A stretch of 64,000 nt of DNA, taken from positions 496,001 through 560,000 of the forward strand of contig OY763323.1 in NCBI GenBank assembly GCA_963667375.1, read 5' to 3'. The position numbers and the translations under genes are program-made. This document shows positions 26,523 through 34,816 of this stretch, one piece after another. Each line of letters begins with the position of its first letter. The first letter of the stretch is position 1. Source of the DNA: G963556115 sp963667375. GTDB taxonomy: Bacteria > Planctomycetota > SZUA-567. Under the pieces are notes generated by a model, which made no database searches, was not told the origin of the DNA, and worked only from the letters and a program-made list of their open reading frames with translations.

Positions 26523-27932
26523 TCAGTAGGCATTCTTTCCAAGCAGTACCACCACAATAGTCTTGATGATGATATCGATATCGAGCGAAATACTCCACTC
26601 CCGGATATAACGCACATCCAGCTCCACCCGTTTCTCCATCTGCTCCAGATCCTTGGTTTCACCCCGATAGCCGTTGATCTGCGCCAGTCCGGTAATTCCG
26701 GGCTTGATTTTATGACGCATCATATAACCACTGATAAGCTTGCGATACTCTTCATTATGCGCCACCGCATGCGGGCGGGGACCGACAATACTCATGCGCC
26801 CCTGCAGCACATTTATAAACTGCGGGATCTCATCGAGCGAGGTCTTCCTCAGAATCCTGCCTACCGGGGTTATCCTGGCATCATCCTTCGTCGCCTGCAC
26901 CACCTTTGAACCATCCTCACAGACACTCATGGTCCTGAATTTCCAGATCTTGATTACATCACCGTTTATACCATATCGCTGCTGCTTGAAGATTACCGGC
27001 CCTCTGCTGGTAAGCTTTATAACAACCGCAATCACCGCCAGCAGCGGGAGTATCAGCGGAAGCACACCGATAGTGATCACCAGATCTTCGATCCGCTTGA
27101 TAACCGTATTAATCCCGAAAAAAGGTGTATCGAAGATTTCAATAAGCGGTGTCTTGCCATACACTGAAAGATCACCCTGAATAAGTTCGAAGATGAATGA
27201 ATCCGGTACAATATACACCGATACAGTTGTATTCTTAAGATTATTTAAAATACTCTTGACCCGTTTCTCCGCTTTAAAAGGCAGAGTGATAAACAGTACA
27301 TCGAATTTACTGTTCATTGCATCATCCAGCAAATCTGAAAAACGTCCAATATGCTCAATATCGGTGAACGGAATCTCCGGCAGCCGCCCGGTATCCCGGT
27401 CGTCATAAATACCGTTGATTATTATTCCCTTACTGTATTCATCATCCTTGATCTGCCTTATAAGGTCAAACGCAAAGTGATTCAGACCGGCCACCGCCAC
27501 CTTCACTTGATAACGCCCGGCAATATGGAGTGTGCTCATGCAATACCGCCAGAGAAAATCGACAATATACAGCCCTATAACGGTAGTGCAGAACCAGATT
27601 GAAAGAATGACACGGGAGTGCTCAGCCGTATTCTTCCGTAAAAACGCCACAAAAAGCGTCAGCATGAAGGCCAGAGCCCAACAGCTGAAAAGCTTGACCT
27701 TATCCTCACGCGCTGAATTCTTGGAAAACTTATTGAATAATTCGAAATAATTTCCGAGGAAAATATAGAGCAGACTGGCAGTAAGACCGGTTATTGCGTA
27801 CTGCTCGTCCCAGGAATCATCATAGCCCCAGGCGCTAAGCACCAGGACTACAGAGATAAAAATAAAATCAATTACCGGTAATAATACTGCAATTTTAGGA
27901 TCTTTTGAGAAATAAAATTCTTTTTTAGGCAT
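26523..27932 (-). CDS. Polyprenyl glycosylphosphotransferase (WcaJ/WbaP family)
   Basis: The first enzyme of exopolysaccharide synthesis: it transfers a sugar-1-phosphate to undecaprenyl phosphate. The protein has 469 residues, with four N-terminal membrane segments (about 12-130), a cytoplasmic CoA-binding-like domain (about 140-260), a fifth membrane segment (about 280-305) and the catalytic domain. The catalytic domain shows the family signatures FKQQRYG, KIWKFRTM, TSLDEIPQFINVLQG, MSIVGPRP and KPGITGLAQINGYRG, including the catalytic Asp-Glu pair in SLDEIPQ. It is the first gene of the nine-gene minus-strand operon. The sugar specificity cannot be read from sequence. Confidence 0.93.
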   Translation of the reverse strand: MPKKEFYFSKDPKIAVLLPVIDFIFISVVLVLSAWGYDDSWDEQYAITGLTASLLYIFLGNYFELFNKFSKNSAREDKVKLFSCWALAFMLTLFVAFLRKNTAEHSRVILSIWFCTTVIGLYIVDFLWRYCMSTLHIAGRYQVKVAVAGLNHFAFDLIRQIKDDEYSKGIIINGIYDDRDTGRLPEIPFTDIEHIGRFSDLLDDAMNSKFDVLFITLPFKAEKRVKSILNNLKNTTVSVYIVPDSFIFELIQGDLSVYGKTPLIEIFDTPFFGINTVIKRIEDLVITIGVLPLILPLLAVIAVVIKLTSRGPVIFKQQRYGINGDVIKIWKFRTMSVCEDGSKVVQATKDDARITPVGRILRKTSLDEIPQFINVLQGRMSIVGPRPHAVAHNEEYRKLISGYMMRHKIKPGITGLAQINGYRGETKDLEQMEKRVELDVRYIREWSISLDIDIIIKTIVVVLLGKNAY

Positions 27933-27989
27933 ATAACCTCATACCAGCATCAAAGTCATAAATTTAAGATAACACTATTTCATTATTCG

Positions 27990-28017
27990 ACTATACATTT
28001 TTTCAGCAGTACAGCAA
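27990..28017 (-). promoter_or_regulatory. Probable promoter of the exopolysaccharide operon
   Basis: On the minus strand, TTGCTG (28012-28017) and TATAGT (27990-27995) are separated by 16 nt, about 50 nt ahead of the first gene of the operon. One of the repeated TCGAATA heptamers of this intergenic region overlaps the -10 end. Confidence 0.5.
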
Positions 28018-28234
28018 ATTAAAAACCTGTTAAATAATCGAATATCCGCTTTATAATGTAAAATTATATATTATAATATAACATAATATACAAAGATTAT
28101 CGAATAAGTAACTTATATTTACATCTGGTGCTTTTGTCTCATTTTATCCGATTAATCACCGATTATTTTGCCATTATTTTATAATAAATCTATAATTTAA
28201 TAAAGAGTTAGCAGCATTTACCGACAAAATAATA

Positions 28235-28263
28235 TTGACAGTAAAAAAAATTAACGCTATACT
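28235..28263 (+). promoter_or_regulatory. Strong sigma-70 promoter of the PEP-CTERM-like gene
   Basis: A perfect TTGACA (28235-28240), a 17-nt spacer and TATACT (28258-28263). The leader is about 60 nt, ending in AAGGAG (28320-28325) before ATG 28332. The near-consensus match predicts high expression. Confidence 0.85.
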
Positions 28264-28331
28264 ATATTATTATCGAGTAATAGTTTTAATGATACATTAT
28301 TAATTACGCTTCATATATTAAGGAGCAGAAG

Positions 28332-29453
28332 ATGATAAAATTACGAACTTTAATCCTGGGTTTGGTTCTGGCTTTCCTGTTCTGCCTCGGTACAACTGCC
28401 CAGGCAGCCAGCTACACCATGACAATTATTGATCTGGGTGTTATCGGTGACGATACCGCCAGTTATGCTACCTCTATCAATAACTCCGGGGTTGTAGTCG
28501 GCACCTCTGTCGATGCAGACGGTACAACCACCGCCTTCACCTGGGGAAAATGGTGGCCGAACAACGGCAATATGATCGGTCTGCAGGACGGCAAAAGCGC
28601 GACTTCTGCCAGTGCTATCGACAGCAGCGGGCGTATTCTAGGCAGCAGCACTTCAAGCAATGGCAAGGAAAAGGTCGGCACCTGGACCTCATACAATGTT
28701 AACAGCAATCTGAACACCCTGAGCAGTAAATACACCTCTGCCTATAATATCAATGACAATGGTCAGATACTGGTATCAGAGGGTGACCCTAGCCAGACCA
28801 TGGTCTACAGTATCTGGGGCGGTCATAATCCGGTTAAAGTCGGTGGTGATATGGAGATAAAGTATGCCTCCGATATCAATGACAGCGGACAGGTAATCGG
28901 TGAAACCGAACTTGGCACCCCTTATATCTGGAACATGTACAATGACAGTACCGAACTTATATCATCAATTAAAGGCACTGCTACAGATATAAATGATTCC
29001 GGAGAGGTCGTCGGTACCAAAACCGCAGATGTCACCAAATCCGGTGAAGTTATTGATACTGGTGAAGAGCAGGCTTACCTGTATAAGGACGGCGAAGTTA
29101 TCGAGCTTGGTTATGTCGGTGTCGGTACCAGTTCCGAAGCCTATGCGATCAATGAAGAGGGTGTTATCGTCGGTACCTCCAATGGGAACGCCTTTGTCTG
29201 GAGTGCTGACAGCGGTATGCTCAATCTCAATGATCTGCTGCCCGACGGCAGTGAATGGACCAACCTCTCTGTTGCCAGTGATATAAACGACCTGGGGCAG
29301 ATCGTCGGCTGGGGCACGATCAACGGTGAGACCCATGCGTTCCTCATCTCCGAAATTGTTGCAGCACCGGAGCCCAAGATAATCTTTATCGTTCTGCTGA
29401 TTGTCTGCGTTGCGCTCTTTAGAGTTCTGCAGGAGACCAGCAGCAAAGCCTGA
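28332..29453 (+). CDS. HAF-repeat surface protein with PEP-CTERM-like sorting tail
   Basis: A 373-residue exported protein. An N-terminal signal peptide (about 1-25, TAQAA cleavage region) is followed by about seven HAF-type repeats, each carrying an INxxGxVVG-like core (INNSGVVVG, INDNGQILV, INDSGQVIG, INDSGEVVG, INEEGVIVG, INDLGQIVG). The C-terminus is APEP (about 345-348), a hydrophobic helix, then a short FRVLQE-type tail. This is the three-part layout of PEP-CTERM proteins cut by exosortases, although the usual Arg-rich end is weak. An exosortase is encoded in the divergent operon, so this is its most obvious substrate. Strong promoter and ribosome site suggest abundant expression. Confidence 0.8.
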   Translation: MIKLRTLILGLVLAFLFCLGTTAQAASYTMTIIDLGVIGDDTASYATSINNSGVVVGTSVDADGTTTAFTWGKWWPNNGNMIGLQDGKSATSASAIDSSGRILGSSTSSNGKEKVGTWTSYNVNSNLNTLSSKYTSAYNINDNGQILVSEGDPSQTMVYSIWGGHNPVKVGGDMEIKYASDINDSGQVIGETELGTPYIWNMYNDSTELISSIKGTATDINDSGEVVGTKTADVTKSGEVIDTGEEQAYLYKDGEVIELGYVGVGTSSEAYAINEEGVIVGTSNGNAFVWSADSGMLNLNDLLPDGSEWTNLSVASDINDLGQIVGWGTINGETHAFLISEIVAAPEPKIIFIVLLIVCVALFRVLQETSSKA

Positions 29454-29482
29454 AGCTAAAAAATATTTACATTCTTTTACAC

Positions 29483-29522
29483 AAAAAAGTTGAGACCTGA
29501 AATATCAGGTCTCAACTTTTTT
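29483..29522 (+). terminator. Rho-independent terminator after the PEP-CTERM-like gene
   Basis: An 18-bp perfect stem (29483-29500 with 29505-29522) with a 4-nt loop whose 3' arm ends in six T residues. It separates this highly expressed gene from the export gene downstream. Confidence 0.9.
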
Positions 29523-29703
29523 ATGATACCATCCACCCGTGTAACACCGTCTTCTATCAGTTCATTGCATATTTACTGGCAAAAACCGGATATCCCCGCA
29601 AAACATCCCGAAAAAACTTGTATAAAATATAAAGCACACCCGGCTATTATGTCGATAAATTGGTGTTAAATATTTTTGCGTAACCCATTATGAAAGTAAA
29701 AAG

Positions 29704-31017
29704 ATGAAATTCATAGAATTCGCACGTATGCATCTGACCTTGAATATCTCTGTATTATCAGCATTCCTGCTATCCTTTATCCTCTTTACTTCCTGCAAAG
29801 ATGACAATGATTATACAGGCTCTGGTACTACCGCCGCAACGATTGAAACTCAGGATATCAGACATGATAATGAAGTAAGAGAAGAACTCTTCACTGAAAT
29901 TCCTGATGAAGAGAATGAGGACGGCTCAACCACCGTGGAAAATCCGAAAGAACCGGATAGTCCGCAACTTTCAATATTTGAAGGCAAAAAAAAGAAAATA
30001 AGCCCTGAAGAACAGGCCAAGATTGATGAAGAGCTGGTCGAACTCAGAAAGAAATACAACCCGACCTATCGTATTACCCGCGGCGATCAGCTGGAAATAT
30101 CCATTCCGTTCGAGCCTGACAGCCGTCAGCTGATCAATGTCCGTCCCGACGGCACACTCGGCTACCTATATGGGGTAGAGGTTAAAGCCGCAGGTCTGAC
30201 CTATCCGGAACTCAAGACTAAAATTGAAGAACAGCTGACAAAATATTACTATAAGCCTAAAGTTGATATCAATGGTAAGACCTACTCAGGAAGTCAGGTA
30301 TTTATTATGGGACCAATAAAATCCCCCGGAAGCCACATAATTCAGAATAATACCAAACTTCTGGACTTTCTGTCAATGGCCGGGGTACTCAGTCAGCTGC
30401 CGAGTGCCAACCTGCTCTCATACCGTAACTCACAGACCAATGATGTTGTCGATCTCAGCAACTCCTATATGATGCGTGATGGCAAGATTCTACCGATAAA
30501 TTTCGAGAAACTCCTGCTCAACCGGGAAATGAAATATAATATCTATGTGCGTGCCAACGATTTCCTCTTCTTCCCGAGCTCATATCTCACCGATATCAGC
30601 AAAACAGTCTATATTATTGGAGCAGTCAATACGCCGCGCACTTACCAGTATACAACTACCACCACCTTCATGGCGGCTATCGCCGCTTCCGGCGGTGTTG
30701 ATAAATACCGGGCAGACAGAAATCATCTCGTAGTTATACGTAAAAGTGCAGATAAGATTATAAATATTAATTACCTCAAGATTATTAATGGTGAAGAACC
30801 TGATATTGAACTTGAAGACCGGGATATAATCTATGTGCCAGAGCGCGGACTCTACTCGGCCTCACATTGGGCGACAACAGTCATCAGCGAGATTATCGCG
30901 CCGCTGCAGGCTATCATTCAGGCCAGCTCTGCCAGCAAGGCCATTAACATGCAGGATTACAACCCAACCTCAGACTTCGGTCCTGCAGACTCCTGGATGA
31001 AGGATACCAGCAATTAG
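29704..31017 (+). CDS. Wza-like polysaccharide export lipoprotein (SLBB domains)
   Basis: A 437-residue outer-membrane polysaccharide exporter. The N-terminus has a lipobox (LFTSC, Cys31). An acidic, low-complexity stretch (about 40-110) precedes the polysaccharide export motif (YRITRGDQLEISI, INVRPDGTLGYLYGVEVKAAGLTYPELKTKI). Then come two SLBB-type domains (GSQVFIMGPIKSPGSHII; KTVYIIGAVNTPRTYQY with FMAAIAASGGV) and a C-terminal amphipathic helix (about 388-412) suited to the Wza-like pore. It works with the Wzc-like co-polymerase encoded in the divergent operon. The acidic insertion is not a standard part of the family. Confidence 0.88.
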   Translation: MKFIEFARMHLTLNISVLSAFLLSFILFTSCKDDNDYTGSGTTAATIETQDIRHDNEVREELFTEIPDEENEDGSTTVENPKEPDSPQLSIFEGKKKKISPEEQAKIDEELVELRKKYNPTYRITRGDQLEISIPFEPDSRQLINVRPDGTLGYLYGVEVKAAGLTYPELKTKIEEQLTKYYYKPKVDINGKTYSGSQVFIMGPIKSPGSHIIQNNTKLLDFLSMAGVLSQLPSANLLSYRNSQTNDVVDLSNSYMMRDGKILPINFEKLLLNREMKYNIYVRANDFLFFPSSYLTDISKTVYIIGAVNTPRTYQYTTTTTFMAAIAASGGVDKYRADRNHLVVIRKSADKIININYLKIINGEEPDIELEDRDIIYVPERGLYSASHWATTVISEIIAPLQAIIQASSASKAINMQDYNPTSDFGPADSWMKDTSN

Positions 31018-31079
31018 TTTACGGATTACTGGCAGCAGAAAAATCGCCGCCCTAAACCACAACCTATGAAAGGATAAAG

Positions 31080-31754
31080 ATGGCCAGAAACATTGCCCGT
31101 GACTGGGGTCATGAAAAGTACAGTGATGATTATCTTCAGCAGCGTCTGCGACTCTGCCGTAAACCTGAAGGCGATGACGGCATCAAGCTCGCACACGAGA
31201 TGAATGAAAGCCATAGTGAACTTGTAAGCTGGGCCATGGAGACATACAATCATGATCCGAAGATTACCGGTAAGGCTCTGGATATCGGTTGCGGCGGCGG
31301 CGCTACGCTACAAGCGGTGCATAGACGTTATCCCGAGCTGAAACTCTACGGTATCGACTACTCCCGTGATATGGTCGAGCTCAGCCGGAAGAACCTGCAG
31401 GACAAAGCAGAGATAATCACCGGAAGTGTTCTGGAACTGCCATATCCGAAAGACGAATTCAGCTTTATTACCGCGGTCGAAACTACCTATTTCTGGCCCG
31501 AGATTATCAAATCTTTCAGTAACGTCTATCAGGTCTTAAACGCCGCCGGAGTTTTTCAGATTATACAGGAGATGTACGCTGATCCCACTGATGATTCCTA
31601 TACAGAACGGAACGAGCGTATCGTCGCCGTCTCTGGAATGCAGTTATTCACCCCGGAAGAGCTCAAGGAGCATTTAAAAACCGCCGGTTTCAGTGATGTG
31701 GAATATACCACCAAACCGGAGAACAACTGGATTACCTACCAGGCGACTAAATAG
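31080..31754 (+). CDS. Class I SAM-dependent methyltransferase
   Basis: A 224-residue Rossmann methyltransferase. Motif I is ALDIGCGGGATL (about 61-72), motif II LYGIDYSRDM (about 84-93), the motif III region AEIITGSVLELPYP, and motif IV FITAVETTYFWPEI. This is the ubiquinone/menaquinone-methylase-like group that acts on small molecules. AAAGGATAAAG precedes the ATG. It lies 62 nt after the export gene on the same strand and may be read from it, but nothing ties it to polysaccharide modification. Substrate unknown. Confidence 0.82.
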   Translation: MARNIARDWGHEKYSDDYLQQRLRLCRKPEGDDGIKLAHEMNESHSELVSWAMETYNHDPKITGKALDIGCGGGATLQAVHRRYPELKLYGIDYSRDMVELSRKNLQDKAEIITGSVLELPYPKDEFSFITAVETTYFWPEIIKSFSNVYQVLNAAGVFQIIQEMYADPTDDSYTERNERIVAVSGMQLFTPEELKEHLKTAGFSDVEYTTKPENNWITYQATK

Positions 31755-31772
31755 CGCAAGAAACTGGTTTAG

Positions 31773-31812
31773 TCGGGGCACAGCTGCAAATTACAGAGGT
31801 GCCCCGATTTTT
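31773..31812 (+). terminator. Rho-independent terminator
   Basis: A 9-bp GC-rich stem, TCGGGGCAC with GTGCCCCGA (31773-31781 with 31799-31807), a 17-nt loop and a TTTTT run. It ends the methyltransferase transcript and faces the convergent VOC gene. Confidence 0.8.
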
Positions 31813-31915
31813 ATATTTATCCTGAATAATGACATACACCTGACAGCGCTAGCTGCAGACTGAATGTCAGCAGTTACCAGTATATAACCCCACATCGGCA
31901 TTAGCCCAGGTCCGA

Positions 31916-32293
31916 TCAGCGCTGTACGATCTGCAGCTCATTACCTTCAGGATCCCGAAAGCTCCGTAACCTTCCCCCACCCAGAGCGGAAACGATATCG
32001 CTGCTCCAGACCACACCCCGCTCCTGCAGCATTGCTATCGCCAGCTCCAGATCCGCAACCCGCAAAGCCAGATGACTTACACCTTCAGCAAAATAGCCTC
32101 TCTCCGGTCTTGGAGAACCGTCGGTAGGCATAGCTTCAAGAAATACCCCATCCGCACCCTGCAGCAGCTTGGCTCCACCTTCGGCTTCCGACACCACTTC
32201 ATAATCCAGCATTTCACAATACCACCTACAGGCCGCCTCAAGATCTTTAAAGACAATCGCCGGATGATCAACCCCAATTATAACCTTACCCAT
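31916..32293 (-). CDS. VOC-family (glyoxalase-like) protein
   Basis: A 125-residue protein with the paired beta-alpha-beta-beta-beta modules of the vicinal-oxygen-chelate fold: VDHPAIVFKDLEAACRWYCEMLDYEVV near the start and VSHLALRVADLELAIAMLQERGV in the second half, ending FRDPEGNELQIVQR. Candidate metal ligands are His in VDHPAI, His in SHLALRV and Glu in GNELQI. A longer frame begins at 32323, but that start lies inside the T-tract of an upstream terminator; the ATG at 32293 is therefore used. The reaction is unknown; VOC members include lyases, dioxygenases and resistance proteins. Confidence 0.78.
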   Translation of the reverse strand: MGKVIIGVDHPAIVFKDLEAACRWYCEMLDYEVVSEAEGGAKLLQGADGVFLEAMPTDGSPRPERGYFAEGVSHLALRVADLELAIAMLQERGVVWSSDIVSALGGGRLRSFRDPEGNELQIVQR

Positions 32294-32328
32294 TATTAAA
32301 AGCCCTTCTGTATTATTCTTCATTAAAA

Positions 32329-32362
32329 ATTCAGATACCGGATAGTTATCCGGTATCTGAAT
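32329..32362 (-). terminator. Rho-independent terminator of the small Cys-rich gene
   Basis: A 16-bp perfect inverted repeat (32329-32344 with 32347-32362), followed on the minus strand by ATTTTTAATG. It lies between the Cys-rich gene and the VOC gene. Confidence 0.75.
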
Positions 32363-32393
32363 AAACTCTTCACCCTAAAAAAACCAGCATTAT

Positions 32394-32612
32394 CTACATG
32401 CGTACACACGCTTTAGGTATTGATTTACGCTCATACTCAATGCGTTTATCATTTCTGAAAGCCTGTTCAATCCATGACACCGGTGCATGTTCCTCACAGA
32501 AACGCACCCCGGTCTTAGTATTAATCACCCGACAGGGTTTATGACAGTCCTCATGCGAACATTCCTGCCCGGATTCAACAAACAACAGATTTATAGCACT
32601 TGTGTTTTCCAT
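32394..32612 (-). CDS. Small Cys-rich protein of unknown function
   Basis: 72 residues, with a Cys/His cluster (CSHEDCHKPC, then FCEEH) that could bind a metal ion, probably zinc, and a basic C-terminal part (RNDKRIEYERKSIPKACVRM). An AAGGA site is spaced 7 nt from ATG 32612; an in-frame GTG at 32642 is less well placed. It is a single-gene unit with its own terminator and no conserved neighbours in sight. No family recognised. Confidence 0.6.
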   Translation of the reverse strand: MENTSAINLLFVESGQECSHEDCHKPCRVINTKTGVRFCEEHAPVSWIEQAFRNDKRIEYERKSIPKACVRM

Positions 32613-32853
32613 ATCTCCATCCTTGGAAATTACTTTTCTCACAATTAATTACCTTTATATAATAATTATATAGTCCGATAAAATATTTTGTCAACTCATT
32701 TTCCTACAAAATATAACGATAACATTTCATATATATAACGGTAAAAAAAGACCAAAGTTTAGCAGATATTGAAAGTATTATACCAGACAGCCAAACCAGA
32801 ATCTATATTAATTAACAGCAGTCACTACTGCTAGCAACCTAATACCCTGATAC

Positions 32854-34677
32854 TCAGCCATTATCGACTATCTCACGCGCCTTGCCGAGAATTACCGCTG
32901 CCGCCTCCTCATACTCCCGCATCAATTTTTCCTCAGCTGCCAGAGCTGTAGCACTGGCCAATTCATAATAATACCTGAATTTCGGTTCGGTACCTGACGG
33001 GCGGAGCAGTATCCAGCTTTTATCCGCGAATATAAGCTTGAGACCATCGATAATATTAATAGCTGCAATCTCCTTGGATACACCACCGACACTCACACTC
33101 TCGCCTACCTTGTACAGACGGTGCTGCAGTACCTCAACCACATTTGCCTTATATTCCTGCCAGGCTTCAATACTTACACCTTTGACATCCGCTCCAGCCT
33201 TAGCCGGATAAAAATAGCCATAATGCTCACGTAACTTATTATACTGCTCGGAAATATTGGTATCAGTACTCTTCATTGCCTCAAGAGCCAGCAGAAATCC
33301 CGCCAGCGCACACTTCTCCAGAGTATGCCCGATACAGGTAATACCATCGGACTCTTCAAATGCCAGTATGACCTTACCCTGACTGAGCGGTTCACGGAAA
33401 TTCTTGAATCCAACCGCCATCTCAAAAATTTCCTTACCCTCACGCTTGGCTATTTCCAAAGCGAAATCACTTGATGGAGCGGTACTGGCAAGTCCCCCGT
33501 CCATCCCTCTTCCCAGCATACTCGCATAAGCAATAGCACCAAAACGGTTCATATCAATATCCATGCTGGCATCGGCAAACCGGATTCTATCAGCATCCGG
33601 ATCGAGAGCGACGGCCAGCGATAACCGACGATTCATAGTTTTCAACTCGGCAATAAGCGGTGCCTGATTGACCGCGCTCGGTTCGGGTTTGACCCCGTGA
33701 AAACTATAATCAGTAGCCACATGCAGACGTTTGAAGGAACCGGCAGCGGTCAACTCCTCAACTACCTCCGCTCCAAGCACCGCTTCGACATAACCGCGCG
33801 AAGAACCATGCATGAAATCCACCACCAGAGCAATCTCATTCTTCTTCTCCTTGAGCCACGCACGCAGTGCCGGCAAATCAAAGACTTTACTTTTATTCAG
33901 AACAAAATCGGTAAAAATCTTTTTAGCATCTATATCCTCATACAGCTCAAGTGCAGGCTCCGCAGTCACCGGCGAAAAATCTCCCCCCTGCATGTAGGCA
34001 TTGGCTTTCTCCTCAATAAGAACCGTCAATTCAGGACCGGCAGGACCGCCATCGGCAGGATTAAACTTCAGCCCCGCATACTCCATAGGATTATGTGACG
34101 GGGTAAAATTGATTGATCCCGCAGCCGAAAGCTCGGTAACCAGAGCCGAACCGACACCGGTCGGACACTCTCCGGCAATATACATTTTTATACCTGCCGC
34201 CGCCAGTTCACGTTTCGCGATAGCAATAAACATGTCTCCCATAAAACGGTTGTCACGGAAAATAACAATCCCGTGCGCCTGCACCTCCTCAAACCCCTGA
34301 TACTTGTTTACGGCCAGGAATTTAGAGGTCTGCATCATCTCAATAATACCGCGCACCACCTTGGCGACATTGAGGGTCGTAAAGTCTTCACCGATTACCC
34401 CGCGCCAGCCGGAGGTTCCGAAAACAACGGTTGTCGGAGCGGTCGCGGCACAAGCCTTCTCACCCTGAAACTCCCGCACCATATCGACTATCCGCCTGCA
34501 GGCATAAACCGTTGCATCAGAAGTTCCAGGTAGGTTATAATAACAGCCGGCACTCTTCGCCACCTCCCAGAAGGTCTCACTCTCCAGATAACCGTCGATC
34601 TCGGTCAGTACCTTCTGATCCCGTATTGCCCCGCGAACTGCCTGTGTCAGCTCTTCTTTAAATTCAGCCTTGCTCAT
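32854..34677 (-). CDS. Phosphoglucomutase/phosphomannomutase-family enzyme
   Basis: A 607-residue alpha-D-phosphohexomutase, which moves phosphate between C1 and C6 of a hexose. The four domains show the family motifs in order: GTSGWRG (domain 1 entry), the phosphoserine loop FTPSHNPMEYAG, the metal loop DPDADRIR, the sugar-binding FEESDG and the phosphate-binding RPSGTEPK. An N-terminal extension of about 80 residues precedes the first motif. The likely role is to link glycolytic hexose phosphates with nucleotide-sugar synthesis, possibly for the polysaccharide genes nearby. It is flanked by intergenic gaps of 200 and 140 bp and is probably transcribed alone. Confidence 0.88.
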   Translation of the reverse strand: MSKAEFKEELTQAVRGAIRDQKVLTEIDGYLESETFWEVAKSAGCYYNLPGTSDATVYACRRIVDMVREFQGEKACAATAPTTVVFGTSGWRGVIGEDFTTLNVAKVVRGIIEMMQTSKFLAVNKYQGFEEVQAHGIVIFRDNRFMGDMFIAIAKRELAAAGIKMYIAGECPTGVGSALVTELSAAGSINFTPSHNPMEYAGLKFNPADGGPAGPELTVLIEEKANAYMQGGDFSPVTAEPALELYEDIDAKKIFTDFVLNKSKVFDLPALRAWLKEKKNEIALVVDFMHGSSRGYVEAVLGAEVVEELTAAGSFKRLHVATDYSFHGVKPEPSAVNQAPLIAELKTMNRRLSLAVALDPDADRIRFADASMDIDMNRFGAIAYASMLGRGMDGGLASTAPSSDFALEIAKREGKEIFEMAVGFKNFREPLSQGKVILAFEESDGITCIGHTLEKCALAGFLLALEAMKSTDTNISEQYNKLREHYGYFYPAKAGADVKGVSIEAWQEYKANVVEVLQHRLYKVGESVSVGGVSKEIAAINIIDGLKLIFADKSWILLRPSGTEPKFRYYYELASATALAAEEKLMREYEEAAAVILGKAREIVDNG

Positions 34678-34816
34678 GTTTATCCCTTATATAAATTAAA
34701 CATTTATAATGCACAGGCTACTGCCCGCACCCAACGCCACAAAATCACAGTATAAAATCAGATAAAAAGATTCCACTCAACAGACAACGCCATTAAACTA
34801 AGGAATCAACAACACT

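Larger units (their letters stand above)
27933..28331. other. AT-rich divergent regulatory region of the EPS/exosortase locus
   Basis: 399 bp without a gene, strongly AT-rich, with promoters on both strands. The heptamer TCGAATA occurs at 28038-28044 and 28100-28106 and in reverse at 27984-27990, with a one-mismatch copy (TCGAGTA) at 28273-28279. These are candidate binding sites for a shared regulator. Confidence 0.5.

Noticed and set aside
28050..28100. TA-rich run (tatattataatataac) considered as a repeat or origin element
   Set aside because: It is low-complexity AT sequence with no regular unit and no DnaA-box cluster nearby.
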